64,000 nucleotides of DNA from an uncultured bacterium (GCA_902777385.1 CACYTP010000010.1:39398-103397); one strand, 5' to 3'. Counted from the stretch's first letter, positions 53,803 to 63,657 are shown. A program made the numbers and translations. The notes: a model not told the origin generated them from the sequence alone.

Positions 53803-53865
53803 ATGCAAAAACTTGAGGTTTGGGATATATTTTGTGCTATAATTATTTAATAAGGAGTATATTAT

Positions 53866-54294
53866 ATGAAAATAGCTATTGGAGCCGATCACGGCGGTTA
53901 TGAATATAAAAATAATATTATTGATTTGTTGAAAAATAAAGGTTATGAGGTTAAGGATTTCGGTACTTATTCAAATGAATCATGTGATTATCCTGAGTTT
54001 GCCAAAAAGGTCGCCGAGTCTGTTGCAAACGGAAATTTTGACCGTGGAATTTTAATTTGCGGAACAGGTATTGGTATGTCAATTGTGGCAAATAAATTTA
54101 AAGGAATAAGAGCTGCATTATGCTCGGATACGTTTTCTGCAAAGGCTACAAGAGAACATAATAATTCAAATATTTTGTGTATGGGAGCAAGAGTTATTTC
54201 TTTTGAGAAGGCGGAAGAAATTACCCGTATATGGCTGGAAACTGAATTTTCGCAAGAAGAAAGACATATCAGAAGAATTAATATGATAGAGTAG
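53866..54294 (+). CDS. rpiB: Ribose-5-phosphate isomerase B
   Basis: RpiB interconverts ribose 5-phosphate and ribulose 5-phosphate. The 142-aa protein starts KIAIGADHGGYEYKNNI, has the catalytic Cys in GILICGTGIGMSIVANK, and REHNNSNILCMGARVI with the His. AAGGAG precedes the ATG. comEC starts four bases after the stop. Together with the transketolase subunit it supplies the non-oxidative pentose phosphate pathway. Confidence 0.96.
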   Translation: MKIAIGADHGGYEYKNNIIDLLKNKGYEVKDFGTYSNESCDYPEFAKKVAESVANGNFDRGILICGTGIGMSIVANKFKGIRAALCSDTFSAKATREHNNSNILCMGARVISFEKAEEITRIWLETEFSQEERHIRRINMIE

Positions 54295-54298
54295 TTCT

Positions 54299-56698
54299 AT
54301 GTTAAGGGATTATATAAATCAGGCTGTACAAAATAAAAACGTAATTATGTTTATTACTGCCGTATTTTTTATGGCAGGTATTTTGTCATATTTTCAGGAT
54401 TGTGCAATACAGATTGCAGTTGTGATAACCTTAATTCTGCTGATTCTTAATCTGGGAAAATATATTTCATATAAATATCTGTTGTTATGGATGTTTATAT
54501 TTTATTTTGGCTTTTTTAATTCTTCTCTGAGGGTTAAGAATTCTGATGATTTAGTAAGTTTTGCACCTACGGATGCTGTTATTACGGGTAAAATCGTTTC
54601 TATTCCAAATGGAACTTCAAAGGACAAAACTAAGTTTTTTGTAAGTGTTTCTGATATTAACGGAGAAAAAATAAAAGCTAAAACACTGGTTAATCTTTCG
54701 GGCTTCGATGAAAGCAGTGCTGATAAACTTAATATCGGTAACAGTTATAAAATTACGGGGAAACTCAGAACTCCTTTTAAAGCAAGCAATCCATCTCAGT
54801 TTGATTACGGTAAATATCTCAGAAATTTTAATACATATACGGTTTTCTATGCTGATTATTCCGCTTGCGAGTTTTTAAGCAGTGCAGATAACGCCCAATG
54901 GAAATTTATGCAGGGGCTTAATAATATAAGGAATAGAATTATAAGCACTCATTCTTTGTTTTTAAAGAGTCCTAATTTGGAAATTCTTGGCGGTATCGTA
55001 TTTGGTGATGATGCTGTTGCCCCGCCGGATTATATAAAAGATACTTTTAAAAACTCCGGATTGTTGCATATTCTTGCCGCTTCCGGTATGAATGTAGCTT
55101 TTATATACGGATTTTGGTATTTTATCCTGCGTCGGCTAAGAGTTCCAATGAAAATGATTATTGTTTCAGGCATGGTGGTGGTTATCCTTTATACTTTTAT
55201 GACCGGTTTGGGTGCTTCTGTTGTAAGGGCTGCATTAATGCTTTTGTTTGTTCTTGCAGGTAAACTGATAGACAGAGATTCGCACAGCATTTCTCTGCTT
55301 GCTTTTGTTGCATCGCTTATGCTTGTGTATAATCCCGCATACATAAATGATGTCGGTTTTCAGCTTTCATTTATAGTTACGTTCGGGTTGTTGACTACCG
55401 CAAATATTATTATGAACTCCGTTAAAAGTCTGCCTGTACCCGATTGGCTTTGTGCGGAAGTTTTAATTCCGATAGTTTCTCAACTCTGGGTAATTCCGTT
55501 GCAGATGTTTTATTTTAATACGATAAGTACATACGCAGTATTTGCAAATGTGTCTATTATGCCGTTTTTAAGCGTGATAAGTTTTGGCGGGTTTATAAGC
55601 TCTGTGCTTGCAATAATTACTCCTATTGCAAAATATGTGTGTATGGTTTTTGATTTTGTACTGAAATTTTGTTTGGATATTTTGGTGTGTATTTCAAATT
55701 TCTTTTCGGGTTTACCGCATTCCGTAATTCAGACAACTCACCCTTCAGTTTTGCAGGTGTTTTTATATTATGTAGTTCTTCTGATTATAACTTTGATGTT
55801 TAAATTCGGGTTCAAAAAAAGTCAGATGCTTTTGTGCGGTGTAATTTTATCTGTAATTATAGTATTAGCACTCCCTGTTCCGAATAATAAGCTGGAGGTT
55901 ATTTCTTTTGACGTCCAACATGCGGATGCTTTTTTGATAAAAATGCCGAGCAATAAATATTTTATGATTGATACGGGTAAGGCTCCGTATAACGGAGGAA
56001 AATCTCAGGCAGAAGTTATAATTTTAAAGTTTTTAAAGGATAAAGGAATAAAAAATATAGAGGGACTTGTTATTACTCACTTTGATAATGATCATTCGGG
56101 TGGTGCGTTCGATTTGATTAGTAACCTTAATGTAAATAAAGTGTATCTTAACTCTGAACCGGATGGAAGTTATACTACCAAGCTGATTAAAGAAGCTTTG
56201 GAAAAAAGAAAAACTGCTTATGAAATTATTAGCGGAAACACTATTATTTATGATGATGGCAAGGTTTCATTAACTCTTGATAAAGCCAAATGTAACACGG
56301 ATAACGAAAATTCCTTGGTTTCTGTGTTAAATTACAATGATTTCGGAATGCTTTTTATGGGGGATGCAGGTGTTGACGCATACAAGCAGCTTCGTTTGAA
56401 TATTAAAGATAAAAATATTGATGTATTAAAGGTTGGTCATCATGGTGCAAGAGGGGTTGTAAATGACAGTATGCTTTCGGAATTAAAACCGGAAGTATCG
56501 CTTATTTCAACAGGGAAAAATACCTTTGGTCATCCAAATCCTGCAACCGTTGATATCCTCAGAAAAACAGATATATATCGGACAGACAGGAATAATTCAA
56601 TAAAAATTTCAGTCGATAAAAATAATTACAGCATATATACTTACGATAAGAATGTTCACAAGTATCGCAAATTCAAGACTTATTCAACTGCAAATTAG
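54299..56698 (+). CDS. comEC: DNA uptake channel protein ComEC/Rec2
   Basis: ComEC forms the inner-membrane channel for single-stranded DNA in natural transformation. The 799-aa protein has N-terminal helices and a DUF4131/OB-like domain (about residues 70-180), the Competence domain with ILAASGMNVAFIYGFWYFIL and DVGFQLSFIVTFG, and a C-terminal metallo-beta-lactamase-like domain (ITHFDNDHSGGAFDL; KVGHHGARG). All parts are present and uninterrupted. No ribosome site is seen; it is probably coupled to rpiB. Confidence 0.93.
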   Translation: MLRDYINQAVQNKNVIMFITAVFFMAGILSYFQDCAIQIAVVITLILLILNLGKYISYKYLLLWMFIFYFGFFNSSLRVKNSDDLVSFAPTDAVITGKIVSIPNGTSKDKTKFFVSVSDINGEKIKAKTLVNLSGFDESSADKLNIGNSYKITGKLRTPFKASNPSQFDYGKYLRNFNTYTVFYADYSACEFLSSADNAQWKFMQGLNNIRNRIISTHSLFLKSPNLEILGGIVFGDDAVAPPDYIKDTFKNSGLLHILAASGMNVAFIYGFWYFILRRLRVPMKMIIVSGMVVVILYTFMTGLGASVVRAALMLLFVLAGKLIDRDSHSISLLAFVASLMLVYNPAYINDVGFQLSFIVTFGLLTTANIIMNSVKSLPVPDWLCAEVLIPIVSQLWVIPLQMFYFNTISTYAVFANVSIMPFLSVISFGGFISSVLAIITPIAKYVCMVFDFVLKFCLDILVCISNFFSGLPHSVIQTTHPSVLQVFLYYVVLLIITLMFKFGFKKSQMLLCGVILSVIIVLALPVPNNKLEVISFDVQHADAFLIKMPSNKYFMIDTGKAPYNGGKSQAEVIILKFLKDKGIKNIEGLVITHFDNDHSGGAFDLISNLNVNKVYLNSEPDGSYTTKLIKEALEKRKTAYEIISGNTIIYDDGKVSLTLDKAKCNTDNENSLVSVLNYNDFGMLFMGDAGVDAYKQLRLNIKDKNIDVLKVGHHGARGVVNDSMLSELKPEVSLISTGKNTFGHPNPATVDILRKTDIYRTDRNNSIKISVDKNNYSIYTYDKNVHKYRKFKTYSTAN

Positions 56699-56715
56699 TA
56701 TTGTTTATCCGGAAT

Positions 56716-58479
56716 TTATACGGGTGAATACCCGAGTTGTATTGCTTTAGAATAAGCAGCCTCTGCTTCTTTGCTTTTACCCATATTGCTTAAAGCAAGA
56801 CTTTTGTAATAGTATGCTCCTCCGCAATTTTTATCTATAAAAATTGCCTTATTTGCATACTCAAGAGCATTGGCATTTTCCTGATTGTTCAGTGCAATAC
56901 AGGCTATTCCAAGGTAATTGTAAATATCTGAAGGATCAAGCTCTATAGCTTTACTGTAGCCATCGTACGCTTCTTCAAGACGACCGCTTTCCTGTAAAGC
57001 CCAAGCTTTTCTGTAATGTGCATAAGAATAGCTCTGGTTTATTAATAATGCTCTGTTGGCGTAAACAAGTGACATCTTTGTATTGCCTTGCTTTGAGTAT
57101 ATGTAAGAAATATTTAAGTAGGCATCTACATATTTGTCGTTGTACTTTATACATTCTTTGTAGAAGTTTATAGCTTCAGTATATCTTTCAAGTTCCTGAT
57201 AAGCCCAAGCTTTTCTGAAGTATGAGTAACAATCGGTTTTGTCCAGTAATATGGCTCTGTTAGCATATTCAAGTGACTTTTCAAAATCTTTCATCATTGA
57301 ATAACAATATGAAATCCACTGGAAAGAATCAACATCAGTTTTGTCATAATCTATAGATTTTTCAAAGCTTTTTATAGCGTTTTCGTAATCTTTGAGTTTT
57401 GTGTAAATCCTGCCTTTTCTGTAATGAGCATAAGAATCTTCAGGATCAATACTTATTGCTTTGTTAACATATTCCAATGCTGTATCCTGATCTTCTTTTT
57501 GCGAGTAACAGAAAGATAAACTTGCGTAAACAGTACATAATGATGCTTCTTCAAATTTAGTCATTTTTTGGTAATATTTTATAGCTTCATCATATTCTTC
57601 GTTATTTTCAAGTACATTTGCAGTTACATAGCAGAATGTATATGTGCATTCCAAATATTTTTCCGTAAAACGTATTAATCTTTTGGCTTTTTCGATGTTG
57701 TTTGATTCTGAATAATCATATATTATTGTGCATAATATTTTTGTTTTTTCTTCATTGTTAAGAGCTTCTTTGTAGGCTTTTCTTAAATATCGTGTTGCCT
57801 CTTTAAATTCATTTCTTGCTTTAAGACATTCCGCTTTAAGTTCATATATTCTTCGGTTTCCAACCTGTTGAAGGCACAAGTCAATGTATTTTTCTTCGTT
57901 TTCGTAATCATCAATTAAAGAATAATTTTCTGCCAGATTGTGCCATAAATTATATTTGTCCCTAAATCTCTCGTCTTCTGCCCTTTTAAGGTATTCCAGA
58001 GCCTCTTTAGGTTCTTCTTGTGAGTATATAAATCCAAGATAGTAAAAATAATCTGCCGCGTTCCTGAAATTTGACTTTAGGATATTGATATTTGTTTCTG
58101 CTTTTTTAGATTCTCCCAAATAGTTGTATAATACTGCAAGGAATGCAGTAATTAATTCGTTATCTCCTGCATTCAATTTATCTGCAATTTCTGTATATTT
58201 TTTGCAGGAAACTTTATCAGACATTCTTGCGTAAGCAAATGCTACTCTGACATGTCCGTAAACATAACCAATATCTGTTTCTGTAGCTTTCAGAGCGTAT
58301 TTTAATGCCATTTGATCGTTTTGAGAAAATATGTATGCCTTTGACAGGTAGGCATATTTTTCTGCCGTCATATTACCTGCGGCTTCCTCCTTTAATAGTT
58401 CATTAACTATTTGTGGGGCATTAACTTCGTTTATAAATACTTCCGTATCTCTGTAGTAGGTATTAATATTATCGTACAC
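56716..58479 (-). CDS. Tetratricopeptide-repeat protein (587 aa)
   Basis: From residue 35 to the end the protein is TPR, with very regular late repeats (SYAHYRKGRIYTKLKDYENA, SYSYAHYRKAWALQESGRLE). The recurring 'YAHYRKAW' and 'YANRALLI' blocks suggest recent internal duplication. No signal peptide. The start is GTG at 58479 with AGAGG upstream. It is convergent with comEC and separate from the TPR gene at 27760. Confidence 0.88.
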   Translation of the reverse strand: MYDNINTYYRDTEVFINEVNAPQIVNELLKEEAAGNMTAEKYAYLSKAYIFSQNDQMALKYALKATETDIGYVYGHVRVAFAYARMSDKVSCKKYTEIADKLNAGDNELITAFLAVLYNYLGESKKAETNINILKSNFRNAADYFYYLGFIYSQEEPKEALEYLKRAEDERFRDKYNLWHNLAENYSLIDDYENEEKYIDLCLQQVGNRRIYELKAECLKARNEFKEATRYLRKAYKEALNNEEKTKILCTIIYDYSESNNIEKAKRLIRFTEKYLECTYTFCYVTANVLENNEEYDEAIKYYQKMTKFEEASLCTVYASLSFCYSQKEDQDTALEYVNKAISIDPEDSYAHYRKGRIYTKLKDYENAIKSFEKSIDYDKTDVDSFQWISYCYSMMKDFEKSLEYANRAILLDKTDCYSYFRKAWAYQELERYTEAINFYKECIKYNDKYVDAYLNISYIYSKQGNTKMSLVYANRALLINQSYSYAHYRKAWALQESGRLEEAYDGYSKAIELDPSDIYNYLGIACIALNNQENANALEYANKAIFIDKNCGGAYYYKSLALSNMGKSKEAEAAYSKAIQLGYSPV

Positions 58480-58565
58480 AGTAACCTCTTCTTTCTGTTA
58501 TATATTTCGTAAATTTTTTCAAAAACTTTATGAATTTGAGAGAAATATTTACAAAAATTATCAAT

Positions 58566-58593
58566 TTGAAAAAATGTATTTAGAAGTTATAAT
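58566..58593 (+). promoter_or_regulatory. Promoter of amiC-murI
   Basis: TTGAAA (58566-58571), a 16-bp spacer and TATAAT (58588-58593), about 63 bases before the amiC ATG. Confidence 0.75.
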
Positions 58594-58656
58594 ATAAAGT
58601 GGTTGAGAGATTTTGACCGTGTATGCGGCAGAATGAATATAAATAAGATTAGGTAT

Positions 58657-60516
58657 ATGAAAAAATTTATAGCAATATTTATAATGTTTATATTTATGCT
58701 GCTCGGATTTACCCAGCGAGCAACGGCAGAAGGTGTGTTTAAGATTAATTCTGCAAATTTTGACACATCCAGTGCAATTATATCTCTTGTATCTTCAAAT
58801 TTGGAAGATTTACCTGAACTTAGTGATATAAAAGTCGTAAAATTGACCAATCCTACAAGAGTATATTTTGATATTCCTAATGCGGTTCTCGGAGGGCAGA
58901 AAAAAGATTGGATTTTTACTACTGCCGGCATAAAAGAGGTTAAGGTTTCTCAGTTTTCTTCAACCCCTTATATTGTCCGTATTGTAGTTACTTATGATGA
59001 TAATTTTGATGTGTCGGATATAAAGTTTGTAAATGTTAAAAACGGGATTTTTATAAAATTAAAAAATAATATAGCCCAAAATCCTTTTATGCAAAATACA
59101 TACAGAGATGACCATACTTCATCGAATGACTTTTATGAATATATGACAATATCTTCTGTTTCTAACCCTAATGAAACTATTGCAAGAATTGACAGTGCTT
59201 TTAATACTGGAATTACGCCTCAATATTCGCAGGAATTAAGACTGAATACCAAATATTATATTGATAAGGTTATCCCAAAAAGCGGTATGATAACTTTAAC
59301 CGGTTTAGGTTCCGTTTCTATAGAGAAGCCTATGATTCTTACTAATCCGTCAAGAATTGTTTTTGATATGCCTAATACTATGGTAAACAAATCCCTCAGA
59401 AACAAGGAATTTAACCTTGGCGGCGGTGAGTCTGCCCGTTTGGGTCAGTTTTCGGTAAATAAAGCAAGATTAGTTATTACGACAAACAATGTAACAAAAT
59501 ATATTCCTGTATATGCAAGGGATAATCAGACGGTTATGTATGTTAATACTGATAATATAAAGAATGTAGAAATTCCGGGGCAGCCTGTTTCTGTTACGAG
59601 CTATTCAAATTATAAAATTGATGATATGACTTCTGCAATGACATTAAATTTCAGTAATCCTCTGATTCATGGCTTTGACAGGACTAATAATGAAGTGATA
59701 GCTTATCTTTATAATGTAAATAATTTTGATGCGGAACAGTTTAAAAAAACTTTTTCAAATACTGATTTTGCTCTTGCAAAATTAGAAAAGGCATCTAAGG
59801 GTTTAAAACTTACTATCCCGATAGAACATGACAGTCTGGTTACGACTTTTCTCGGAATGGACGGAAAGTCTATAAAATTCCAGATTAAGGCTCCAAGAAC
59901 CGTAATAAAAGATAATTCAGACCCGAGAGATTCGGAATTGATAAAAATTCCTGTGATTAAATCTCCAAAAGGTTCTGACGGTAAATACAAGGTTGTTATT
60001 GATGCAGGACACGGCGGTTCTGACGTTGGTGCAACTCGAAACGGCGTTTATGAAAAATATATAACTCTTGATGTTGCAAAACGAGTCGAGAAATTGCTTA
60101 AAGCACAGGGCTATGGCGTTTTAATGACACGTTCTGATGACAGTTATGTATCTTTACAGGATAGAGTTGCATACAGCGAGGCATATAATCCTGATATTTT
60201 TGTAAGTATTCACGTTAATTCAAGTACCAGCAGTACCCCAAATGGTATAGAAACACATTATTATCATCCGGAGAGTATTCCGCTTGCCCAGACTGTTCAT
60301 GCGGCTCTTGTAAGTTCTATAAAAGCTAATGACAGAGGTACTTTTAAATCTAAGTTCTATGTAATAAACCATACGACATCACCTGCAATCCTTGTTGAAA
60401 TGGGCTTTATTTCAAATACAGCAGAACGGGGGCAGCTTGTGACTGATGAAAGAAAGCAAGATACTGCAAAGGCTATAATGGAGGGTATTAACAATTACTT
60501 TAAGTCAGCTCAATAA
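58657..60516 (+). CDS. amiC: N-acetylmuramoyl-L-alanine amidase with AMIN domains
   Basis: This periplasmic enzyme cuts the bond between muramic acid and the peptide in cell wall, needed for daughter-cell separation. The 619-aa protein has a signal peptide (KKFIAIFIMFIFMLLGFT, cleaved after ATA), two AMIN-type beta domains (about residues 30-120 and 205-310), and a C-terminal Amidase_3 domain with IDAGHGGSDVG, YEKYITLDVAKRVEK, FVSIHVNSS and VEMGFISN carrying the zinc His/Glu residues and catalytic Glu. The ATG at 58657 fits the signal peptide. murI overlaps its end. Confidence 0.95.
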   Translation: MKKFIAIFIMFIFMLLGFTQRATAEGVFKINSANFDTSSAIISLVSSNLEDLPELSDIKVVKLTNPTRVYFDIPNAVLGGQKKDWIFTTAGIKEVKVSQFSSTPYIVRIVVTYDDNFDVSDIKFVNVKNGIFIKLKNNIAQNPFMQNTYRDDHTSSNDFYEYMTISSVSNPNETIARIDSAFNTGITPQYSQELRLNTKYYIDKVIPKSGMITLTGLGSVSIEKPMILTNPSRIVFDMPNTMVNKSLRNKEFNLGGGESARLGQFSVNKARLVITTNNVTKYIPVYARDNQTVMYVNTDNIKNVEIPGQPVSVTSYSNYKIDDMTSAMTLNFSNPLIHGFDRTNNEVIAYLYNVNNFDAEQFKKTFSNTDFALAKLEKASKGLKLTIPIEHDSLVTTFLGMDGKSIKFQIKAPRTVIKDNSDPRDSELIKIPVIKSPKGSDGKYKVVIDAGHGGSDVGATRNGVYEKYITLDVAKRVEKLLKAQGYGVLMTRSDDSYVSLQDRVAYSEAYNPDIFVSIHVNSSTSSTPNGIETHYYHPESIPLAQTVHAALVSSIKANDRGTFKSKFYVINHTTSPAILVEMGFISNTAERGQLVTDERKQDTAKAIMEGINNYFKSAQ

Positions 60517-61291
60517 CAAATCCATAGGCTTTTTTGATTCCGGTGTCGGCGGTTTGACGGTGCTATCGGCGTTTAGAAAAGTGTTGCCAAATGAAGATTG
60601 TATTTTCTTTGGCGATACAAAAAATATGCCTTATGGTGAAAAGACCAAAGAGCAATTGATTTCTTATTCAGAAAAGGCATTTGAATTCTTTGAAAAAATG
60701 GACGTGAAGGCTGTTATTATGGCTTGTAATACAACGTCTGCCGTTGTGTATGAAGAATTAAAGGATAAATACAATTTTAAACTGTATCCGTTAATCCAAT
60801 CGGTAGCTAAAATTTTATCCGGCATGAAATTGAAGTCAGTCGGAGTTTTTGCTACTTCTGCAACAGTAAATTCAAAGGCGTATTCTAAAAATATCAATAA
60901 ATATAACCCGTCCACAAAAGTTATTGAAATAGACTGTCCTCAATGGGTAAAATTTGTGGAAAACGATATGGTAAATTCGATTGAGGCAAGAGTATCCGTG
61001 GAAAAACATCTTGAAAAAATGCTTTCATTCAGCCCAGAAAAAATAGTTCTCGGATGTACTCATTATCCGTTTTTAACGGAAGTTTTATCTATGTATGCGG
61101 ATGAGGATATGTTTATTAATCCGGCAGATATCTATGTAGATTTTATAAAAGATGATTTGAAAAAACATAATATGTTAAATCCTTCTGAAAAAAACGGTAT
61201 TGATAAATTTTATGTAAGTTCCGAGCCTGATAAATTTATTGCTGCAGGTAAAAGATTTTATGATGTAAAAGATTGTAAACTTGTATCATAA
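60494..61291 (+). CDS. murI: Glutamate racemase with an ATT start
   Basis: MurI makes D-glutamate for peptidoglycan. The conserved start SIGFFDSGVGGLTVL (catalytic Asp and Ser) and MACNTTSA, LGCTHYPFL (both catalytic Cys) are all present. Between the upstream in-frame stop (60476) and DSGVGG there is no ATG, GTG or TTG. The only codon with a ribosome site is ATT at 60494, eight bases after GGAGGG (60480-60485), giving 265 aa, a normal length. A TTG at 60554 would remove the catalytic loop. It overlaps amiC by 23 bases. Confidence 0.9.
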   Translation: MTLSQLNNKSIGFFDSGVGGLTVLSAFRKVLPNEDCIFFGDTKNMPYGEKTKEQLISYSEKAFEFFEKMDVKAVIMACNTTSAVVYEELKDKYNFKLYPLIQSVAKILSGMKLKSVGVFATSATVNSKAYSKNINKYNPSTKVIEIDCPQWVKFVENDMVNSIEARVSVEKHLEKMLSFSPEKIVLGCTHYPFLTEVLSMYADEDMFINPADIYVDFIKDDLKKHNMLNPSEKNGIDKFYVSSEPDKFIAAGKRFYDVKDCKLVS

Positions 61292-61409
61292 ATCTGAATT
61301 CCGCTATTAATGCGTTATTTTATCGAATTGTAAACATTTTGTAACTATATGGCAAATTTTATTTTGCTTTGATTTAAAATAGATGTATCAGATAACAAAT
61401 GGGAAGGTC

Positions 61410-62537
61410 ATGAATATAAAACCTTTAAATTTTGAATTTACCCAAAGGAAACGACATAAGTCGGAGTATGATTCGGCGAATATAATACACCCGAATGCCA
61501 AGTTGCGATATAATGTGCAGGAGTGTGGTGTAGATAATAATAGAGGATATAATGCGAGTTTTAGCGGTAGCTTACCAAATGAGAGTGGGGCTGCCGCTAA
61601 AACTTTAATGGAGAAAATTATGAGTACCGGAGCTTTCCGCTGGTTAACAGGATTTTCCGGAGCTCATAACGTTGCTGCTGCAGCCTTAATCGGTTTGTTC
61701 TTAGCAGGTGGCTTGAGACCGGCAATTACAATCTCTCTTCCGGGTAAAAAAGACTTGGAAGATAAAATTTATGCAGCAGGACACTCTATGGCATCAGGTT
61801 TAATCGGATTTGCTTTTTCTACATTGATTACAACTCCGATTGATGCCGGTGTAAAATATATATATGATGACTCCAAAAATATAAGTATTGAAAATTATAA
61901 TGAACTAACTAAAGAAGAACTTGCGGAATATATTAGAAAAAATAATCTTACCCCTGAAGATATAGCCGGCAAAATGAAGAACGATAAGCTGAGTGAAGAA
62001 TATATTATCAGTAAGTTAAAAGATAGTGAAGGTAAAAATTTAAAATCTATCGAGATGGCTGCTTTTGTAAAAGATAATAAAGGCGTTATAATGCCGATTA
62101 GAAAGTTATACAAAGAAGTTATCAAAAAAGACAAGGACGGAAAGGAAATTGTTGTTAAAAAATATCAAGGATTGAATTTTATTGCTGAACATGTAGATAA
62201 AATTCATGAATTGCAACATAAGCTGCATCTTGAAACCGATATGGTTAAAAAAGGAAAACTCCTCGGAGAGATAAGAAATCTTGAAAATTGGGTTAAAGGT
62301 GCCGAAACAACTATGAAAAACGTTTCTGAATGGGCAATTGCAATACCTCGTGCAATGTTAACAATTGCGTTAATTCCTCCGATTTTGAAATATGTATTCC
62401 ATGTAGAAAAGAAAAAGACAGCGGCTCCTGAACCAAAACAAGTTGAAGTTACCGCTGCCGCTACAGTTACCCCTGAAGAAAAGGAAGTTCAGCCAATGAA
62501 GCTTTCAATGAACAAATTTATGGGAGGTGCTAAGTAA
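61410..62537 (+). CDS. Hypothetical two-segment membrane protein (375 aa)
   Basis: No known family. The N-terminal 55 residues are soluble and hold NRGYNASFSGSLPN, an N-terminal Phe motif. Hydrophobic segments lie at about residues 78-98 (AAAALIGLFLAGGLRP) and 115-140 (MASGLIGFAFSTLITTP), then a charged helical middle, another segment near residue 315 (IAIPRAMLTIALIPPILKYVF), and a Pro/Ala/Val tail. The ATG at 61410 follows GGGAAGG. Its stop overlaps the start region of the next gene, which has the same plan. Confidence 0.72.
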   Translation: MNIKPLNFEFTQRKRHKSEYDSANIIHPNAKLRYNVQECGVDNNRGYNASFSGSLPNESGAAAKTLMEKIMSTGAFRWLTGFSGAHNVAAAALIGLFLAGGLRPAITISLPGKKDLEDKIYAAGHSMASGLIGFAFSTLITTPIDAGVKYIYDDSKNISIENYNELTKEELAEYIRKNNLTPEDIAGKMKNDKLSEEYIISKLKDSEGKNLKSIEMAAFVKDNKGVIMPIRKLYKEVIKKDKDGKEIVVKKYQGLNFIAEHVDKIHELQHKLHLETDMVKKGKLLGEIRNLENWVKGAETTMKNVSEWAIAIPRAMLTIALIPPILKYVFHVEKKKTAAPEPKQVEVTAAATVTPEEKEVQPMKLSMNKFMGGAK

Positions 62538-63544
62538 TGAACGTATCACCTATCGTAAATACAAATCTTAATAAAAATGCTTACACAACACCTAGACAAA
62601 ACAACGCACAACAACCTGCTTTTACCGGTGTATCACAAATGTATGACAGTTTCGGACACGGTGTCGGAAAACATTTTTGTCGTCACATTTTTGACAATGC
62701 TCTTGTTGATAAAATGGCATACATAATCAGAAACAGTGACAATGCAGTAAAACACTTCTTGGCAGTAGGTTCTGTTATCACAAGCGGTATGTATATGAAA
62801 CAAACCCTTACAAATAAAAATATGGATAAGGACAGAAGACAAACTTTGGCTGTAAATCAGTTGTTTACTTTGATTTTGTCTACTGTCGGTGCATATACTC
62901 TTGACGGAAAACTCAAGAGCTGGTGGGGTAAACAACACGAAAAATTCATAAAACTTTCCGATAACGGTAAAGCTGCTTGGGAAGGAATGGAAGCTAAAAA
63001 TAAAGAAATTAAGGCTTCAAATGAGGCTATCAATGAAGATATTACTTCAAAAGTTAAGAGTGGTGAATTAAAACCTGATCTTCAAATTAATGATGATAAA
63101 GAATTGGCAAAATTAGCTAAGAAATTTATCAAGAATGATAAAGACGGTACATTTGCTAAGAAACTTGCTGAATTAAATATTTCAGTTGATGATAAAAAAG
63201 ACGTAAAAGGTCTGATAAATAAAGTAAACGAAGCTATATCAAATAACAGCGGCAATGTAAAAGCAAAGATTAAGCAGATGGTTCAGGCAGAAGATTATGT
63301 AAGAAAATTGGTTGAACCAAAACTTAATATTGATCAGTATCTTGAAAAATACGGTAAGAACCATGTATTTGCTGATTTGGATAAATTGAAGATTAGAAGT
63401 AAAGGTTTTGGAGCTTTACGTTCAATCCTCGTATTCGGTTTCGTTTACAGATTCTTCGTACCTTTGGTTGTAGTAAAACCTACAAACTGGTTGTGTGACA
63501 TGTATCTTGAATACAAAAAAGCAAAACAGGCTGAAAAGGTATAA
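62537..63544 (+). CDS. Hypothetical membrane protein, partner of the preceding gene (335 aa)
   Basis: No known family. The N-terminus has QPAFTGVSQ at residues 26-34. Hydrophobic segments occur near residues 72-88 and 105-120, a charged helical domain follows (Lys/Asp/Glu/Asn, about residues 130-295), and a C-terminal segment (ILVFGFVYRFFVPLVVV). The plan matches the preceding protein. GGAGG lies before the ATG, which overlaps the upstream stop. The two probably form one complex. Confidence 0.72.
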   Translation: MNVSPIVNTNLNKNAYTTPRQNNAQQPAFTGVSQMYDSFGHGVGKHFCRHIFDNALVDKMAYIIRNSDNAVKHFLAVGSVITSGMYMKQTLTNKNMDKDRRQTLAVNQLFTLILSTVGAYTLDGKLKSWWGKQHEKFIKLSDNGKAAWEGMEAKNKEIKASNEAINEDITSKVKSGELKPDLQINDDKELAKLAKKFIKNDKDGTFAKKLAELNISVDDKKDVKGLINKVNEAISNNSGNVKAKIKQMVQAEDYVRKLVEPKLNIDQYLEKYGKNHVFADLDKLKIRSKGFGALRSILVFGFVYRFFVPLVVVKPTNWLCDMYLEYKKAKQAEKV

Positions 63545-63595
63545 TACGTTTCACAGCATATCCCCTGTGGTGTAAAAAGAATTTCAAAACAAGGA

Positions 63596-63623
63596 TTGCT
63601 AAATTTTAAAAATACGTTATAAT
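63596..63623 (+). promoter_or_regulatory. Cassette promoter, copy 2
   Basis: TTGCTA (63596-63601), a 16-bp spacer and TATAAT (63618-63623); the spacer differs from copy 1 while the hexamers and the following GATAATGTAT are kept. Confidence 0.8.
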
Positions 63624-63657
63624 GATAATGTATTAGAAAACCACGGAGGGTATTACC

